Shown: positions 9,115 to 18,832, numbered from the stretch's first letter. The stretch is 64,000 nucleotides of DNA from Acetobacter sp. DsW_063 (GCF_002153745.1 NZ_JOPL01000005.1:186001-250000); one strand, 5' to 3'. A program made the numbers and translations. Notes: generated by a model not told the origin, from the sequence alone.

Positions 9115-9199
9115 ATGACAGCGTCGACGCTCTTTCGGAGCGGCGACGCTTTGGATCGGGACGCGCTTCGCCTTGAAGCGGAGCGCGTCGTCTGCGGGA

Positions 9200-11307
9200 T
9201 CAGCCGAAGAGCAGGGAACTGAGAGACGTCCAGAAATTTCCAAGAGCGGATTCGATCTCGCTCAGAAGTTTCTGGATCAGACCTGTATCGGAGGACGAAC
9301 CGCCCGTTGAGGAGGACCCTCCGGTTGAGCTGGAGCCGCCGGAGCCACCTTTGGACGGCGAACCACCCGTAGTGGAGCCGTCAGATCCGGATCCGTTCGA
9401 CGACTTGCCGAAGTCGAACATGTCCATCAGATCGCCGATGGCCGGGCTGTTTGTCGGCGCGTAGAGGTTGCTGCTCGACGTCACGGGGTTCGGAAGATTG
9501 TCACGCCCTGTGGACGAAACCGGCTTCAGACCCCAGTTCTTTTCAATGAACTTCAGGAAGGACACATGGTCGCCGTAAGTGTGGTTGATATGACCGCCCG
9601 TCGAATAGGGCGAGACCATGATCGCCGGGATACGTGTGCCGTCGCCGAAGAAATCGAGAGGCTGGATATAGCCCGAATCCCACGACCCGCCGCCTTCGTC
9701 GAAGGTCACGAGAATAGCGGTGTGCTTCCAGACTTCAGGATTCGACTTGATCTTTTCGATCACATGCTTCGTGAAGGCTTCGAAAAGCGAAGGCTTGGAG
9801 GAAGCTGGGTGACCGTCGAGAACACCGTCCGGCTTGATGATAGAAACGGCCGGGAGATTGCCCATCGCGAGATCGGCGTCGAGATCGTTGATGTCCTTGA
9901 TGTGCCCTTCGCGCTGCTGGGCGTTCGCCATAATCTTCGTTTCATACTGAAACGGATTACAGATGTCGCAATAAACGCCGCCAAGTTGACTGCTGGGGTC
10001 CTTGACGTAGTTGTCCCAGCCCGCGCCGTAGTAACGCCATGAAACCTTCTTCTCGTTCAGGCGATCAGCGATGGTGGGCACGTTCGAAGGCGGAATGACA
10101 TAGGTGCCGGTGTTGACCGTGCCATCGCCGAGATAGCCGGGGCTGTAGTTGTTGACGAGATAGTAGGCGCCGTCCTTACACCGTTTCGGGTGCTTGCCAG
10201 GAAGGGACTTCAGATACTGGGCGACCGGCTTCACACCGGGCTGGCTGTCGTCCGAACAGTTGACGTAGGAGCCGCCGGAGTAGCCGTCCTGCGTGTACCA
10301 GTTAGTCGTACCGGCTTGCGGATTTGGATTTTCGATCTGCGTGCTTGGCGGGGTTGCGACCGCGCCGTTGCCGTCCGTGTAATAAATCGCAAGACCCGTG
10401 CCGAGAGCGATGTGGTTTGCCCCGGTGCCGCCCATGATGGACTGGTGGAAATTATCGCTGGTCGTGTATTTGTCAGACAGCGACTTGAGGTATGGAACGT
10501 CGCCTGTCGCCATGTTGTAGAACCCCATGCCGACCGATCCTTCTCCGGTCGTAAGGGTTCCAAAGTTCGATGCTTGGGCCTTGCCGTTTCCACCCGTTCC
10601 GGTCTGCACTTCGACCCCAGGAAAGAGGTCGTTCAGGCAGCCTGAGGGATTTTTTGCGGTCGCGTGATCGAGCGAGCAATCCGTTTCCTGCCACATCTGG
10701 AAAAAGCGATGGACAGGGCTTCCTGTGTAGGAATCGTAAGGCAGCGTCGCGCCGGTGAACTGGAACGGTCCGTCGGGCAGGTTGTTCGCGTTGGTGATGC
10801 GTGTGTCGACGCCAGACGATCCAAGGCCGCTGGCGCCGGTCGTCATCTTCAACCAGTCGGAGCGGTCGATGCCGTCATTCCCGACTGCCTTTTCAAAGGC
10901 TTCGACGCCGGCGAGGGTCGCAAAGGGAGCGGGATCCGTGTCGGAAGCTTTGGCTGGCGTTCCGGACAGGCCCGGAGGCGGGAGAATCGTGTAAGGGGTC
11001 TTGCTCTTCGGCGCGATGGCGTACTCGGTGCTGGCGGTCGCCTGCATCTGCGCAGCGGTCGCGAAGTTCGCGCCGGGCGTTCCGTCGACCTTGACGATCT
11101 TCTTCGATAAAATGTTGTCTACGGTTTCACCTTTTTTCGGGATATATGTTCCGTAGAGGTTATCGAAAGTGTGGTTTTCGCCGTGTCGGTCTTCGCGACC
11201 GCAGGCGCCGTCGTCACGATAGGAGAAACCACCATTGAGGCCGCGGTCAGATGCGCGACCGAGCGGCCAAGCGGCTTGCGCAGGCGTCTCCAAACAGGTT
11301 GAGACAT
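9200..11307 (-). pseudogene. Secreted phosphoesterase (phospholipase C/acid phosphatase family), frameshifted near the N-terminus
   Basis: A PF04185-type phosphoesterase split over two frames. A good start (ATG at 11307, with GGAAGG about nine bases upstream) opens a signal peptide (MSQPVWRRLRKPLG, then a hydrophobic core ending APAVA). The catalytic body lies in another frame: ENHTFDNLYGTYIP, a counterpart of the family's EN-x-(S/T)-FD-x-x-x-G motif. The first beta strand that should precede it (PIKHVVVI in the intact homologue at 24 kb) is missing, which points to a small out-of-frame deletion around 11180-11200 rather than a single-base error. The rest is intact to the stop, including a Ser/Gly-rich linker and a short amphipathic tail. 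A type II secretion substrate is likely when intact. Assembly error remains possible. Confidence 0.65.
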
Positions 11308-11492
11308 TTTGGAACCTTCCATTCTGCCATGCAGTTGAATTAAGGGTGTCCTATGCGGACGGCGAACAAAAGCGCGCGCTCCGCCAGTGAAGGCATCATG
11401 TTTCAAGCCGCGTCCGGCTTTGAATCGGCGTCGCGCCTTTCTGTTCGTGAAACATTTAGTTAAATTTTTGTCAGGAAGATAATGAAGAAACT

Positions 11493-11510
11493 ATGACGGT
11501 TCTATGACGT
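11493..11510 (-). promoter_or_regulatory. Pho-box-like direct repeat before the first phosphoesterase
   Basis: On the minus strand, ACGTCAT and CCGTCAT are separated by AGAA (7-4-7 layout) and match the PhoB heptamer CTGTCAT at 5 and 6 of 7 positions. The site lies about 190 bp upstream of the phosphoesterase start in an AT-rich intergenic stretch (11308-11553) that is otherwise empty. Confidence 0.5.
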
Positions 11511-11553
11511 ATGGTTCTAAATTATTTTGCAAATATCATTTATTTTAAATGTT

Positions 11554-12171
11554 TTATGATGATTCTGCGCCCGATAGACTCGGATGAATCAACATATCCG
11601 GCCATTGGACGCCGGGCGTCATCGTTACGATATGAATCCGAACAAGCAATGGAAGCTCCGGGCGAGACCAATTGCTCTGCCACCCATGAAAGGACTCTTT
11701 TCGTCCGTAATAGGAAAAACTGATCGCCTGAATATCTCGCGCCAGAACTTCCTCGTGAAAGGCTTGCTCCGCTCCTGCACAACGCGCGCGGCGGTAGGGG
11801 CGCCAGCGCAACACAAGGCGATGCTTGGCGTCCACGCCGATGCCGGCTTCGATTTCGTGGGCGTAGCCTTCCTGTTGCGGTAGCCATGAGATCAGGCTGA
11901 GTCGGTCGTTCACGCCTGTGAAAGCTGGGGGAAGACCCGGATCTGACAGTTCCGAGCGTGTCACGATACGGCGTAAGGCGTCTTCCATGCTCTGAAGGTC
12001 GCTCATGTGTTCGAACGTTTTTTGCTCAAGGGCCCAACCGCGCACCCCGATGGCGCTTCCTTGCCATAACGCGGTTGAAAGAAGTGCGAAGACGAGTGTG
12101 ACGACGATGATTTCCAGCAAAGTGAATCCGGCGTCGCCCGAACGTCGGGCGTGCGTGCGGTCTTTTGTCAT
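11554..12171 (-). CDS. gspJ: Type II secretion minor pseudopilin GspJ
   Basis: A 205-residue pseudopilin with a short basic leader and a type-IV-prepilin cleavage site (DAG then FTLLEIIVV, residues about 14-24, with the conserved Glu at +5). The hydrophobic assembly helix follows. The globular part fits GspJ in size (about 200) and in its position at the end of the E-F-H-I-J order. GspJ joins GspI, GspK and GspH at the tip of the pseudopilus. Its start overlaps the gspI stop (ATGA). About 245 bp downstream, beyond a Pho-box-like site, lies the phosphoesterase gene on the same strand. Confidence 0.88.
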   Translation of the reverse strand: MTKDRTHARRSGDAGFTLLEIIVVTLVFALLSTALWQGSAIGVRGWALEQKTFEHMSDLQSMEDALRRIVTRSELSDPGLPPAFTGVNDRLSLISWLPQQEGYAHEIEAGIGVDAKHRLVLRWRPYRRARCAGAEQAFHEEVLARDIQAISFSYYGRKESFHGWQSNWSRPELPLLVRIHIVTMTPGVQWPDMLIHPSLSGAESS

Positions 12172-12587
12172 TCTGTCGCCGTCGCGGGGCGGACCGATCG
12201 TCCGGAAAGCTTGACGGAGTGGTGGAGCGCGCCCCAGTCGACCGTAACATCCACTGTGTAGAGGCCAAGTTTTTCTTCGACGGAGCGACCGCCGCCGGTT
12301 GATATCTGACGAATTTCGACAAATGTCCTGTATCCGCCGTTGACGACGTAATCATTCGTGCCCGGATGCAGTCGTGGGGAAGTCAGCATGGCGTCGAGCT
12401 GCGAGCGGGCGACGGACACCGCACGCAGGCTCATGTCGGCCTGCTTGTTCCCGGAAAGCCCCGTCTCCATGGCGCCGAACATCACGGCCAGCGCCATACT
12501 GGCGATCACGAGCGCGACGATGACTTCCAGAAGCGTGAAGCCCGCGTCGGGCCGCGATCGCCTGGAGGATGAAGGATTACGGCGCAT
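12168..12587 (-). CDS. gspI: Type II secretion minor pseudopilin GspI
   Basis: A 139-residue pseudopilin. The leader ends in DAG and is followed by FTLLEVIVALVIASMALA, the methylated assembly helix. GspI is recognised from its length, its EVIVALVI helix and its place between gspH and gspJ. I chose the ATG at 12587; an in-frame TTG two codons upstream is the alternative. The start lies within the end of gspH and the stop overlaps gspJ, so the genes are translationally coupled. Confidence 0.85.
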   Translation of the reverse strand: MRRNPSSSRRSRPDAGFTLLEVIVALVIASMALAVMFGAMETGLSGNKQADMSLRAVSVARSQLDAMLTSPRLHPGTNDYVVNGGYRTFVEIRQISTGGGRSVEEKLGLYTVDVTVDWGALHHSVKLSGRSVRPATATE

Positions 12588-13056
12588 CGACAAGAATCCG
12601 CCCGGTCGCCGGGCTTACTGTGAACAGGACAGCTCTTTGCCCGAGGGTGAGCAAAAGCGGGGCGCCTGATGTCGCACCGTTTGCGTCGAACAGGATCTCG
12701 CCCTGCGCTGCGGCGCCCCCTTGTGAAGCCGGAATGGTCATGACGACGGAGCCGGTCAGCCGATCTATCCGTTCGCGCTTACCTGTGCGTGTCACGAATT
12801 CGCGACGGCTCGCGTCGAACACGACGACGGTCGGCTGGTCGCTGGTCATGGCGGCGCTCCTTGCGTTCTGGAGAATGGACAGGACCTGCGTTTTTGCAGC
12901 GCCGAATGTGACGGTATCGCTATGGAACGGACCGCGTTCGACTACCACTCCAAGCAGCAATCCGGCGATGACGAGAACGACCATGACCTCGAGCAGGGTG
13001 AAGCCGCTGTCCGAAGAAGGTGATCGCGACCTGGGGAAGTCACTGCGCGAGGTCAT
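12577..13056 (-). CDS. gspH: Type II secretion minor pseudopilin GspH
   Basis: A 159-residue pseudopilin with a serine/arginine-rich leader, cleavage after SDSG and a helix starting FTLLEVMVVLVIAGLLLG. The C-terminal globular part contains a GspH-type beta domain (REFVTRTGKRERI, then VMTIPASQGG). Length fits GspH/FimT proteins. It overlaps the 3' end of gspF by 17 bases and the 5' end of gspI, so it belongs to the same transcript. Confidence 0.85.
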   Translation of the reverse strand: MTSRSDFPRSRSPSSDSGFTLLEVMVVLVIAGLLLGVVVERGPFHSDTVTFGAAKTQVLSILQNARSAAMTSDQPTVVVFDASRREFVTRTGKRERIDRLTGSVVMTIPASQGGAAAQGEILFDANGATSGAPLLLTLGQRAVLFTVSPATGRILVDAP

Positions 13057-14299
13057 TGAGACTCAGCATGGCGAGCAGCAGCGCCGAGACGATCCCTGCG
13101 ACAAGGACGCCCATGATGATGGTGATCGCGGGCACCAGAATTGCAAGAAGACGCTGGATGGTGACGCGGCTCGCCTCTTCATGAATGTCTGCGGCCTTGA
13201 GGCAGATCACCGCGAGTTGGGCGGTCTCTTCGCCGACATGAAGGAAATGCGTCATGGCGACTGGATAAACCCTGCCGCGCTCCAAGGCGGCAGCCAGACT
13301 GCCACCTTCGCGCACCGCGCGTGTGGCGTCGGCGATCACCGCCGCACCAACGCGGTTGCCGATTATGCCTTCGGTGATGCGCAAGGCGCCGACCAGCGGC
13401 ACCCCGTTTCGCATCAGGGCTCCCAGCGTGCGGGTCAGGCGCGCGGCCATGATTTCGCGTGTCAGAGTTCCAAGTATCGGAATCTGCAGCAACGCACGAT
13501 CGACGGTGAGGCGGATATCAGGACGTTGCAGGGCGGCGCGCATGGCGAAGATTGCGCCGATCAGTCCGGCGAGCATGTAAACGCCCCACGCGCTGAGAAA
13601 ATCACCCGACGCGATGACGATTTTTGTCGGCGTCGGGAGCGCCGCGCCGTTTTCGGCGAACAGGGGCGTGAACTGGGGCAGGACGTGGGTGAGAAGAAGG
13701 ACCACGGAGAACACAGACGCGATCATCAAAACCGTCGGGTAGATCATGGCTGATTGGATCGTCGCGGCCATCTTGCGTTCGCGTTCGAGAAGGTCGGCGA
13801 GGCGCAGGAGAGAATCTTTCAAAGCGCCGCCTGCTTCTCCCGCTTTCACCAACCCCACATACAGGCGTGAAAAGCTGCGTGGCGACGCCTCAAGGGCTTC
13901 GGCGAAGGAGCCGCCGTCGCGGACCTTGTCGCGGATCAGGCCGATGGCGCGGGCGGCCTGCGGGTGCGGCGACGTTTCGGCAAGGAAACGCAGCCCCCGG
14001 TCAAGATCAAGGCCGGCGGAGAGCATGGTCGCAAGTTGCCGTGTGAACTCGGTCAACGCTTTTGGGCGCAGCACCGGGTCGCGTCGTCGGGCCAGCCATC
14101 CGCCAAGCCCCGATCGCAATGCGCCGCCGCGCGAAGCTGGCGCGACCAGCAGCGGCGTCAGCTTTCGCCGCTTCAGCAGCATCAGAGCCTGCTGTTCGGT
14201 GCTTGCGACGATTTCTCCAGTCGTGACGCCACCATCCGAACCAAGCGCGCGGTAGGTCCAGCGCGACGCCCCGTCGACGGTGGTTGCGATTTCGCTCAC
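13040..14299 (-). CDS. gspF: Type II secretion inner-membrane platform protein GspF
   Basis: A 419-residue polytopic platform protein. It has two repeated T2SSF domains (roughly residues 75-195 and 280-400), each followed by membrane helices near 175-200, 225-250 and 385-410. The GEETAQLAVICLKAADIHEEA stretch before the last helix is typical of GspF/PilC. It links the ATPase GspE to pseudopilus assembly. The start is GTG at 14299 in a GTGA overlap with the gspE stop. Confidence 0.92.
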   Translation of the reverse strand: MSEIATTVDGASRWTYRALGSDGGVTTGEIVASTEQQALMLLKRRKLTPLLVAPASRGGALRSGLGGWLARRRDPVLRPKALTEFTRQLATMLSAGLDLDRGLRFLAETSPHPQAARAIGLIRDKVRDGGSFAEALEASPRSFSRLYVGLVKAGEAGGALKDSLLRLADLLERERKMAATIQSAMIYPTVLMIASVFSVVLLLTHVLPQFTPLFAENGAALPTPTKIVIASGDFLSAWGVYMLAGLIGAIFAMRAALQRPDIRLTVDRALLQIPILGTLTREIMAARLTRTLGALMRNGVPLVGALRITEGIIGNRVGAAVIADATRAVREGGSLAAALERGRVYPVAMTHFLHVGEETAQLAVICLKAADIHEEASRVTIQRLLAILVPAITIIMGVLVAGIVSALLLAMLSLNDLAQ

Positions 14300-15993
14300 T
14301 CGCCGCCGCCGACGATGCGGCTGACTTCCTCGATCGTGGTCTCTCCTGCCAGGGCCGCACGCAGACCGGCCTGAAACATCGTGACCATCCCTTCCGAAAC
14401 GGCGGCCTTCTCGATCTGTTCATGATCGGCGCCGGAAAGGATCAGGCGTGTGACCGCGGGGGAGGGGCGCAGGAACTCGGCGATGGCGCTTCGTCCACGA
14501 TATCCCGTGTGACGGCATTCAGCGCAGCCGGCGGCGCGCCAAAGCGTGTGCTGGCGTGTGGCGTCCAGTGCGAAACGATGGAGCAGCTCGGGAGGGGCGG
14601 TCTCCGGATGGCGGCACGTCTGACACAGTCGCCGCACCAGCCGTTGCGCCAGGATGCCGCGCAGGACGGCGGTCAGCAGATAGTCCTCCAACCCCATGTC
14701 GCGCAGCCGGGTGATGGCGGCGGCTGCAGAGTTCGTGTGCAGCGTCGAGAGCACCAGATGCCCCGTCAGCGCCGCCTGCACGGCGATTTGCGCAGTTTCA
14801 ATGTCGCGGATTTCACCGACCATGATCACGTCGGGATCCTGACGAAGGATCGCGCGCAGAAGACTGGCGAAGTTCAGGCCGATGACTGGTCTCACCTGAA
14901 TCTGGTTGATTCCGGCGAGTTGGTATTCGATCGGATCTTCGATCGTCACCACGTTGCGGTCGACCGCGTTGATTCCGGAAAGACCGGTGTAAAGCGTCGT
15001 GGTCTTGCCGCTGCCGGTCGGTCCCGTCACCAGCACGATGCCGTTGGGCAATTCCAGGGCGTCGCGAAACGAGGCGACGATTTCGGGGGCGAGGCCGAGA
15101 CGGCTGTAATCGAAGCTGACGGTGGTGCGGTCGAGCACGCGTAGCACCGCGATTTCTCCGTGCAGGCACGGCACGGTGGAGACACGGAAATCGACCTCGT
15201 GCCCGCGGACGGCGAGTTTGATTCGTCCATCCTGAGGTAGTCGCCGCTCGGCGATGTCCAGCTTCGCCATGATCTTGATACGTGAAATCAGCGCTGCAGT
15301 GGTGCGCGGCGGCTGATTGTCTACTTCATGCAGCACACCGTCATAGCGATAGCGCACGACGAGACGATCCTCGAACGGCTCGATATGAATGTCAGAGGCC
15401 CGCGTCTCGACAGCGCGGAAAATGATCTGGTTCACAAGCCTGATGATAGGCGCTTCGCTGGCGAGGTCTTTCAGACGATCGGCGTCTTCCTCGGCTGGGT
15501 CGTGAGTCCTCTGTGATCCGTCTGCTTCTTCGCTCTCCTCGTCATCCGGGTAAAGGCGGTTGAGCGCTGCCTCCAGATCCGCCCCTGTCGCAACGTCGCG
15601 TATGACCTCGCATCCAGTGGCAAGACGGATCGCGGCCGCACTGTAGTCGTCTAGAGGATTGGCCATGACGAGGCGCAGCGTGTGTTCGTTTTGATTAATC
15701 GGTAACGCACGGGCCTGTTTCAGGAAACGGCTGCTGAGTCGGTTGGAAAAGAGCGGTTCGTCGATCCGTTCCAGTTCCGATGGGCCAACTATGGCCCGTT
15801 CGAGGATGGAGGCATATACGGAGGCTAGTCCGCCTTCGCTGACGAGGCCGAGTTGCAACAGCACGGCGTGAAGCAGTTGCCCGCTATCCGCCGCGACGCC
15901 TCTGGCGCGGTCCAGAGCGCGGATATCGCTGGCGCCTGTGGAGAGCAGCGCGTCGGCAAGGCGCTGGTCACCCGATGATACGGTCATGCTCAT
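14296..15993 (-). CDS. gspE: Type II secretion assembly ATPase GspE
   Basis: A 565-residue secretion ATPase. Domains in order: an N-terminal MshEN-like region (about 1-150), the N2 domain, then the RecA-like core with Walker A GPTGSGKTTTLY, the Asp box region VVTIEDPIEY, the Walker B-like DPDVIMVGEIRD and the His box GHLVLSTLHTN. A tetracysteine zinc module follows (CQTC and CAEC about 25 residues apart). It powers pseudopilus assembly at the cytoplasmic face. The first gene of the E-F-H-I-J operon, it is divergent from gspO; their 5' ends are only about 50 bp apart, so promoters must be shared or lie inside the opposite gene. Confidence 0.94.
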   Translation of the reverse strand: MSMTVSSGDQRLADALLSTGASDIRALDRARGVAADSGQLLHAVLLQLGLVSEGGLASVYASILERAIVGPSELERIDEPLFSNRLSSRFLKQARALPINQNEHTLRLVMANPLDDYSAAAIRLATGCEVIRDVATGADLEAALNRLYPDDEESEEADGSQRTHDPAEEDADRLKDLASEAPIIRLVNQIIFRAVETRASDIHIEPFEDRLVVRYRYDGVLHEVDNQPPRTTAALISRIKIMAKLDIAERRLPQDGRIKLAVRGHEVDFRVSTVPCLHGEIAVLRVLDRTTVSFDYSRLGLAPEIVASFRDALELPNGIVLVTGPTGSGKTTTLYTGLSGINAVDRNVVTIEDPIEYQLAGINQIQVRPVIGLNFASLLRAILRQDPDVIMVGEIRDIETAQIAVQAALTGHLVLSTLHTNSAAAAITRLRDMGLEDYLLTAVLRGILAQRLVRRLCQTCRHPETAPPELLHRFALDATRQHTLWRAAGCAECRHTGYRGRSAIAEFLRPSPAVTRLILSGADHEQIEKAAVSEGMVTMFQAGLRAALAGETTIEEVSRIVGGGE

Positions 15994-16046
15994 CGAACAA
16001 TTGTCTCTTGTCGTATGAAAACGGTGGGCGCAGTGTCCGACGCGCC

Positions 16047-16826
16047 ATGCCTGATCCAGCTCTTTGTATTCCGTTTCTCATCGCGCCGTTCATAGGAAGT
16101 TTTCTTGGCGTGCTGATTCGGCGCATTCCACGTGGCGAACCGTTCGCGGCCAGTCGTTCCCATTGTGAAACGTGCCAGACGAAGCTTGGCGCGCGTGATT
16201 TGGCGCCGATCCTGTCGTGGCTTGTCCAGAAGGGGCGTTGTCGCCATTGTGGCGCCAACGTCGATCCGCAACATCTTCATATAGAACTTGCCGCTTTTCT
16301 TCCTCCCATGTCGGCGCTGGTTGGATATGCGGTGTTGCATAGGGCAGACCCGCTCGGGCAGTGGTCTACAGATCCGGTCACGTTTTGGTTCGAATGCGTT
16401 TTGGGGTGGATGCTGTTGGCGCTGGCCTGGATCGACGTAATTTGCCTCAGGTTGCCAGACGTTCTGACATTGCCCTTGCTGATCGTCGGTTTGTTCGAGG
16501 GGATACTTTCCGGCGACGTCGATGTGATGGGTGATCGTGCGTTGGCGGCGGGGCTTGGCTGGACAGGGCTGCTGTTGCTGGGTGTGACTTATCGACGGTT
16601 GCGTGGCCGTATCGGTCTGGGAGGCGGTGACGCGAAGTTGTTGGGGGCGGCTGGGGCATGGGTAGGGTGCAGTCACCTGTCGCTCGTTCTTCTGCTCGCA
16701 TCGTGCTTTGGACTTCTCGCCGCACTGGGAGCAATTTTTCGTGGCAGGCGCGTAAGCGCGACGATGATGCTTCCCTTCGGCCCGTCGCTTGCCGCAGCCA
16801 TCTGGATTGTAAGACTGGCGCTCTGA
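16047..16826 (+). CDS. gspO: Prepilin peptidase GspO (PilD-type A24 aspartic peptidase)
   Basis: A 259-residue membrane peptidase that cleaves and N-methylates the pseudopilins. The N-terminal methyltransferase domain has paired CxxC motifs (CETC and CRHC, about 29 residues apart). The peptidase aspartates lie in LALAWIDV and in GGGDAKLLG, the family GxGD box, here with Gly-Gly. About eight hydrophobic segments span the rest. I prefer the ATG at 16047 because the N-terminal helix (LCIPFLIAPFIGSFLGVLIRR) then starts normally; an upstream ATG at 15975 would add a hydrophilic extension overlapping gspE. The gene is followed by about 300 bp of non-coding DNA before gspL. Confidence 0.9.
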   Translation: MPDPALCIPFLIAPFIGSFLGVLIRRIPRGEPFAASRSHCETCQTKLGARDLAPILSWLVQKGRCRHCGANVDPQHLHIELAAFLPPMSALVGYAVLHRADPLGQWSTDPVTFWFECVLGWMLLALAWIDVICLRLPDVLTLPLLIVGLFEGILSGDVDVMGDRALAAGLGWTGLLLLGVTYRRLRGRIGLGGGDAKLLGAAGAWVGCSHLSLVLLLASCFGLLAALGAIFRGRRVSATMMLPFGPSLAAAIWIVRLAL

Positions 16827-17132
16827 GGGGCGCGACGGTACGCGGAATCGTTCGCCGATGTGCCATGCGACGACGACAGGCGATCCGCCTGCTTTAGTGA
16901 TGGTGAGGCGGTGATTCATGGGGCGCATGCGTGGAATGATTTAGAAGAGCGCCTGACGCGGGGCCAGACTCTTCGTTAATGTGTCATAAATATATCATAT
17001 ATCATGCCTGTTCGATGATTGTGAGGCGGTGGTATCCAGCGGCGACATTGTCTCCAAAAGCGGTTGGGGAGAATGTTTCCGGCACACCCTGCGCGTGCGT
17101 TCGCTCAAGAAAGGTTGAGGTCAGTCCTTTCA
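16827..17132 (+). other. Intergenic region between gspO and gspL
   Basis: No gene is supported here. It contains an AT-rich patch (about 16975-17010) carrying a Pho-box-like repeat listed separately. On the minus strand two short stretches encode near-identical HRLTI peptides (near 16900-16915 and 17010-17035), which looks like a small duplication or decayed gene end, but no open frame connects them. The promoter for gspL-M-D-K probably lies in its right part. Confidence 0.5.
16981..16998 (+). promoter_or_regulatory. Pho-box-like direct repeat upstream of gspL-M-D-K
   Basis: GTGTCAT and ATATCAT are separated by AAAT (7-4-7 layout), matching the PhoB heptamer CTGTCAT at 6 and 5 of 7 positions; AAAT is also a common spacer in known Pho boxes. 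A third ATATCAT follows directly. The site is about 135 bp before the probable gspL start and in the same orientation. Confidence 0.5.
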
Positions 17133-18140
17133 ATGATGAGTAGCGCGTCCTCCATCGGAAAAAGTGGCCTGAAAGGGTTCGTCGAATGGTGGGGCGGCCA
17201 GTTGCGCGAGTGCCTTCCGCCGCCGTGGCGTGGGGGTGGCCAGAAAGGCGTAATCGTCTCAATAGGACGAAATGGGCGTCTGGAAGAAAGCGTTCTGGAC
17301 GAGATCGTCGCTTCCGCGGCGCCGAAAGCCGGAAAATTCGTTGGGCGTTGGCGGAGGGGCGAGGTAAGGCTTGCATTGCCGGAGGGCGGCGCTCTGTCGA
17401 GGCTGGTGCTGGTCCCTGCAGCCGCAGTATCGGATGCTGTTGGTTTGCTGACCTATGAATTCGATCGATTGACTCCGTTTAACGCTGCGGAGACGGCGTG
17501 GGTCGCTCGCCCGAAGGAGGTGGTCGCCTCGGGCGTTGGAACCATGTTCTCGATAGTCTACGCTCCAAACTTTGTCTTTGAGAATGCTCTGTCGCAGCTA
17601 AGGGAACGCGGTTTGATTCCGGTCGGTCTCGTGGGGCGTGATGAGCGTGACGAACCTGTCGAAATTCCGCTGGAGCGCCCCGCTGCGCGACCCCGTCTGG
17701 CGTTGCGGATCGGTGTGCCTGTCTTGTGCGGCGCGCTTCTGGCCGCGCCGTTCGCCATGCAGGCGGTGGCCATGGCGCGCGTTGATGGGGCGATCGCGGC
17801 TCTTGCGCCGGAGCGGGCGCGGGCCGAAGCCTTGCGACGCGAAATCAGCGGCTATACTGCGGGTCAGTCTGCAGTGACGCACGAGCGGAAAAGTGTCGGC
17901 GACATTATGGGCGTCCTGAAGGCTCTGACAGAGACATTGCCGGACGATACGTTTCTGACCGCCTTGACCGTGCGTGACCGTCATGTGACGGCCCAAGGGC
18001 AGACGCGCGAAGCGCCGCAGCTTATCGGTTTGCTTGAGCACCGGGCCGGGTTCGCGGACGCAGCGTTTTCAGGGCCGGTGACGCATTCGGGCGATACGAA
18101 TACGGATGCTTTTACGATCACCGCGACCGCGCCGAACTGA
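17133..18140 (+). CDS. gspL: Type II secretion GspL-like protein (PilN domain)
   Basis: A 335-residue cytoplasmic-plus-membrane platform protein. The N-terminal half is a shortened actin-like region, including FEFDRLTPF-type text (YEFDRLTPFNAAETAWV), seen in PilN-domain GspL proteins of alphaproteobacteria. One membrane helix lies at about 190-215, followed by a periplasmic ferredoxin-like PilN domain (DTFLTALTVRDRHVTAQG, about 275-335). GspL recruits GspE to the membrane. The ATG at 17133 has GAGGT upstream. The next gene starts eight bases after the stop. Confidence 0.78.
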   Translation: MMSSASSIGKSGLKGFVEWWGGQLRECLPPPWRGGGQKGVIVSIGRNGRLEESVLDEIVASAAPKAGKFVGRWRRGEVRLALPEGGALSRLVLVPAAAVSDAVGLLTYEFDRLTPFNAAETAWVARPKEVVASGVGTMFSIVYAPNFVFENALSQLRERGLIPVGLVGRDERDEPVEIPLERPAARPRLALRIGVPVLCGALLAAPFAMQAVAMARVDGAIAALAPERARAEALRREISGYTAGQSAVTHERKSVGDIMGVLKALTETLPDDTFLTALTVRDRHVTAQGQTREAPQLIGLLEHRAGFADAAFSGPVTHSGDTNTDAFTITATAPN

Positions 18141-18147
18141 TCGGAAC

Positions 18148-18783
18148 ATGGCGTCTCCTCTTTCCTCGTCATCCTCGCTCCCTGTCGCACGTCTGCCGGT
18201 CGGCCGCGCCGGGAAGCTGACCGCCATAGGTCTGGCGGCAATCACGTTGACGTTGCTTTGGCTGTTGGCCTCAGTCGTGACGGGTTTGTACGACGATCTG
18301 AAAGATCACGCCGAAGGCAAGCGGGATATTCTATTCAGGACGAGGGCGCTGGTCGCGTCCATCCCGCGCCTGCACGAAGAAGCGATCCGAGCGGCGGAGG
18401 AAGGAAGCAGGGGCGGTGTTTTGCTTGGAGAGGATTCTGACGCGACCGCGCAAGCGCGCTTGCAGGAGTTGGTGGAAGCTGCGGGGCAAGCGGCGCAGAT
18501 ACAATTGAGCAGTCAGGAGCCGTTGCCTTTGGTTCGGCGGGGCCTTTTTGAGCGTCTGGCGGTCAGGGTGTCGCTGACCGGTTCGTGGCCTGCATTGGTG
18601 CGGTTTCTCGATACTGTGAGTAGCACCGGTTCCCCGGCGCTGCTTGTGGAGGACCTGCAGATTCAATCGGCGGGCAGTTCTCGGCTGGCTGACGAGGCCA
18701 GTCATGGACGCATGATCGACGCGTCCGTGACTGTGGTCGCGTTACGTAGCCCTGCAGCCGCTCGCACCGAGGCGCGCCCGTGA
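18148..18783 (+). CDS. gspM: Type II secretion GspM-like protein
   Basis: A 211-residue bitopic protein: a short cytoplasmic tail, one helix (about residues 22-45) and a periplasmic domain with a helical stretch (about 50-115) followed by a ferredoxin-like fold. ERLAVRVSLTGSWPALVRFLD is typical of GspM/PilO-type partners of GspL. The ATG at 18148 avoids overlap with gspL. The position between gspL and gspD and the domain layout support GspM; sequence conservation in this family is low, so the call relies partly on context. Confidence 0.75.
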   Translation: MASPLSSSSSLPVARLPVGRAGKLTAIGLAAITLTLLWLLASVVTGLYDDLKDHAEGKRDILFRTRALVASIPRLHEEAIRAAEEGSRGGVLLGEDSDATAQARLQELVEAAGQAAQIQLSSQEPLPLVRRGLFERLAVRVSLTGSWPALVRFLDTVSSTGSPALLVEDLQIQSAGSSRLADEASHGRMIDASVTVVALRSPAAARTEARP

Positions 18784-18832
18784 TGGCAAGTTTCTGTTTT
18801 TTGTTTGTATATCATAGATTCGGTGAAATCTC

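Noticed and set aside
12569-13753. Plus-strand open frame of almost 400 codons across gspH and gspF
   Set aside because: It runs antisense to three recognisable secretion genes, and its translation is His/Gln/Arg-rich without domains.
16840-17040. Decayed end of a 4-alpha-glucanotransferase-like gene on the minus strand
   Set aside because: Two short HRLTI-containing stretches resemble such protein ends, but the similarity is a few residues and no frame joins them.
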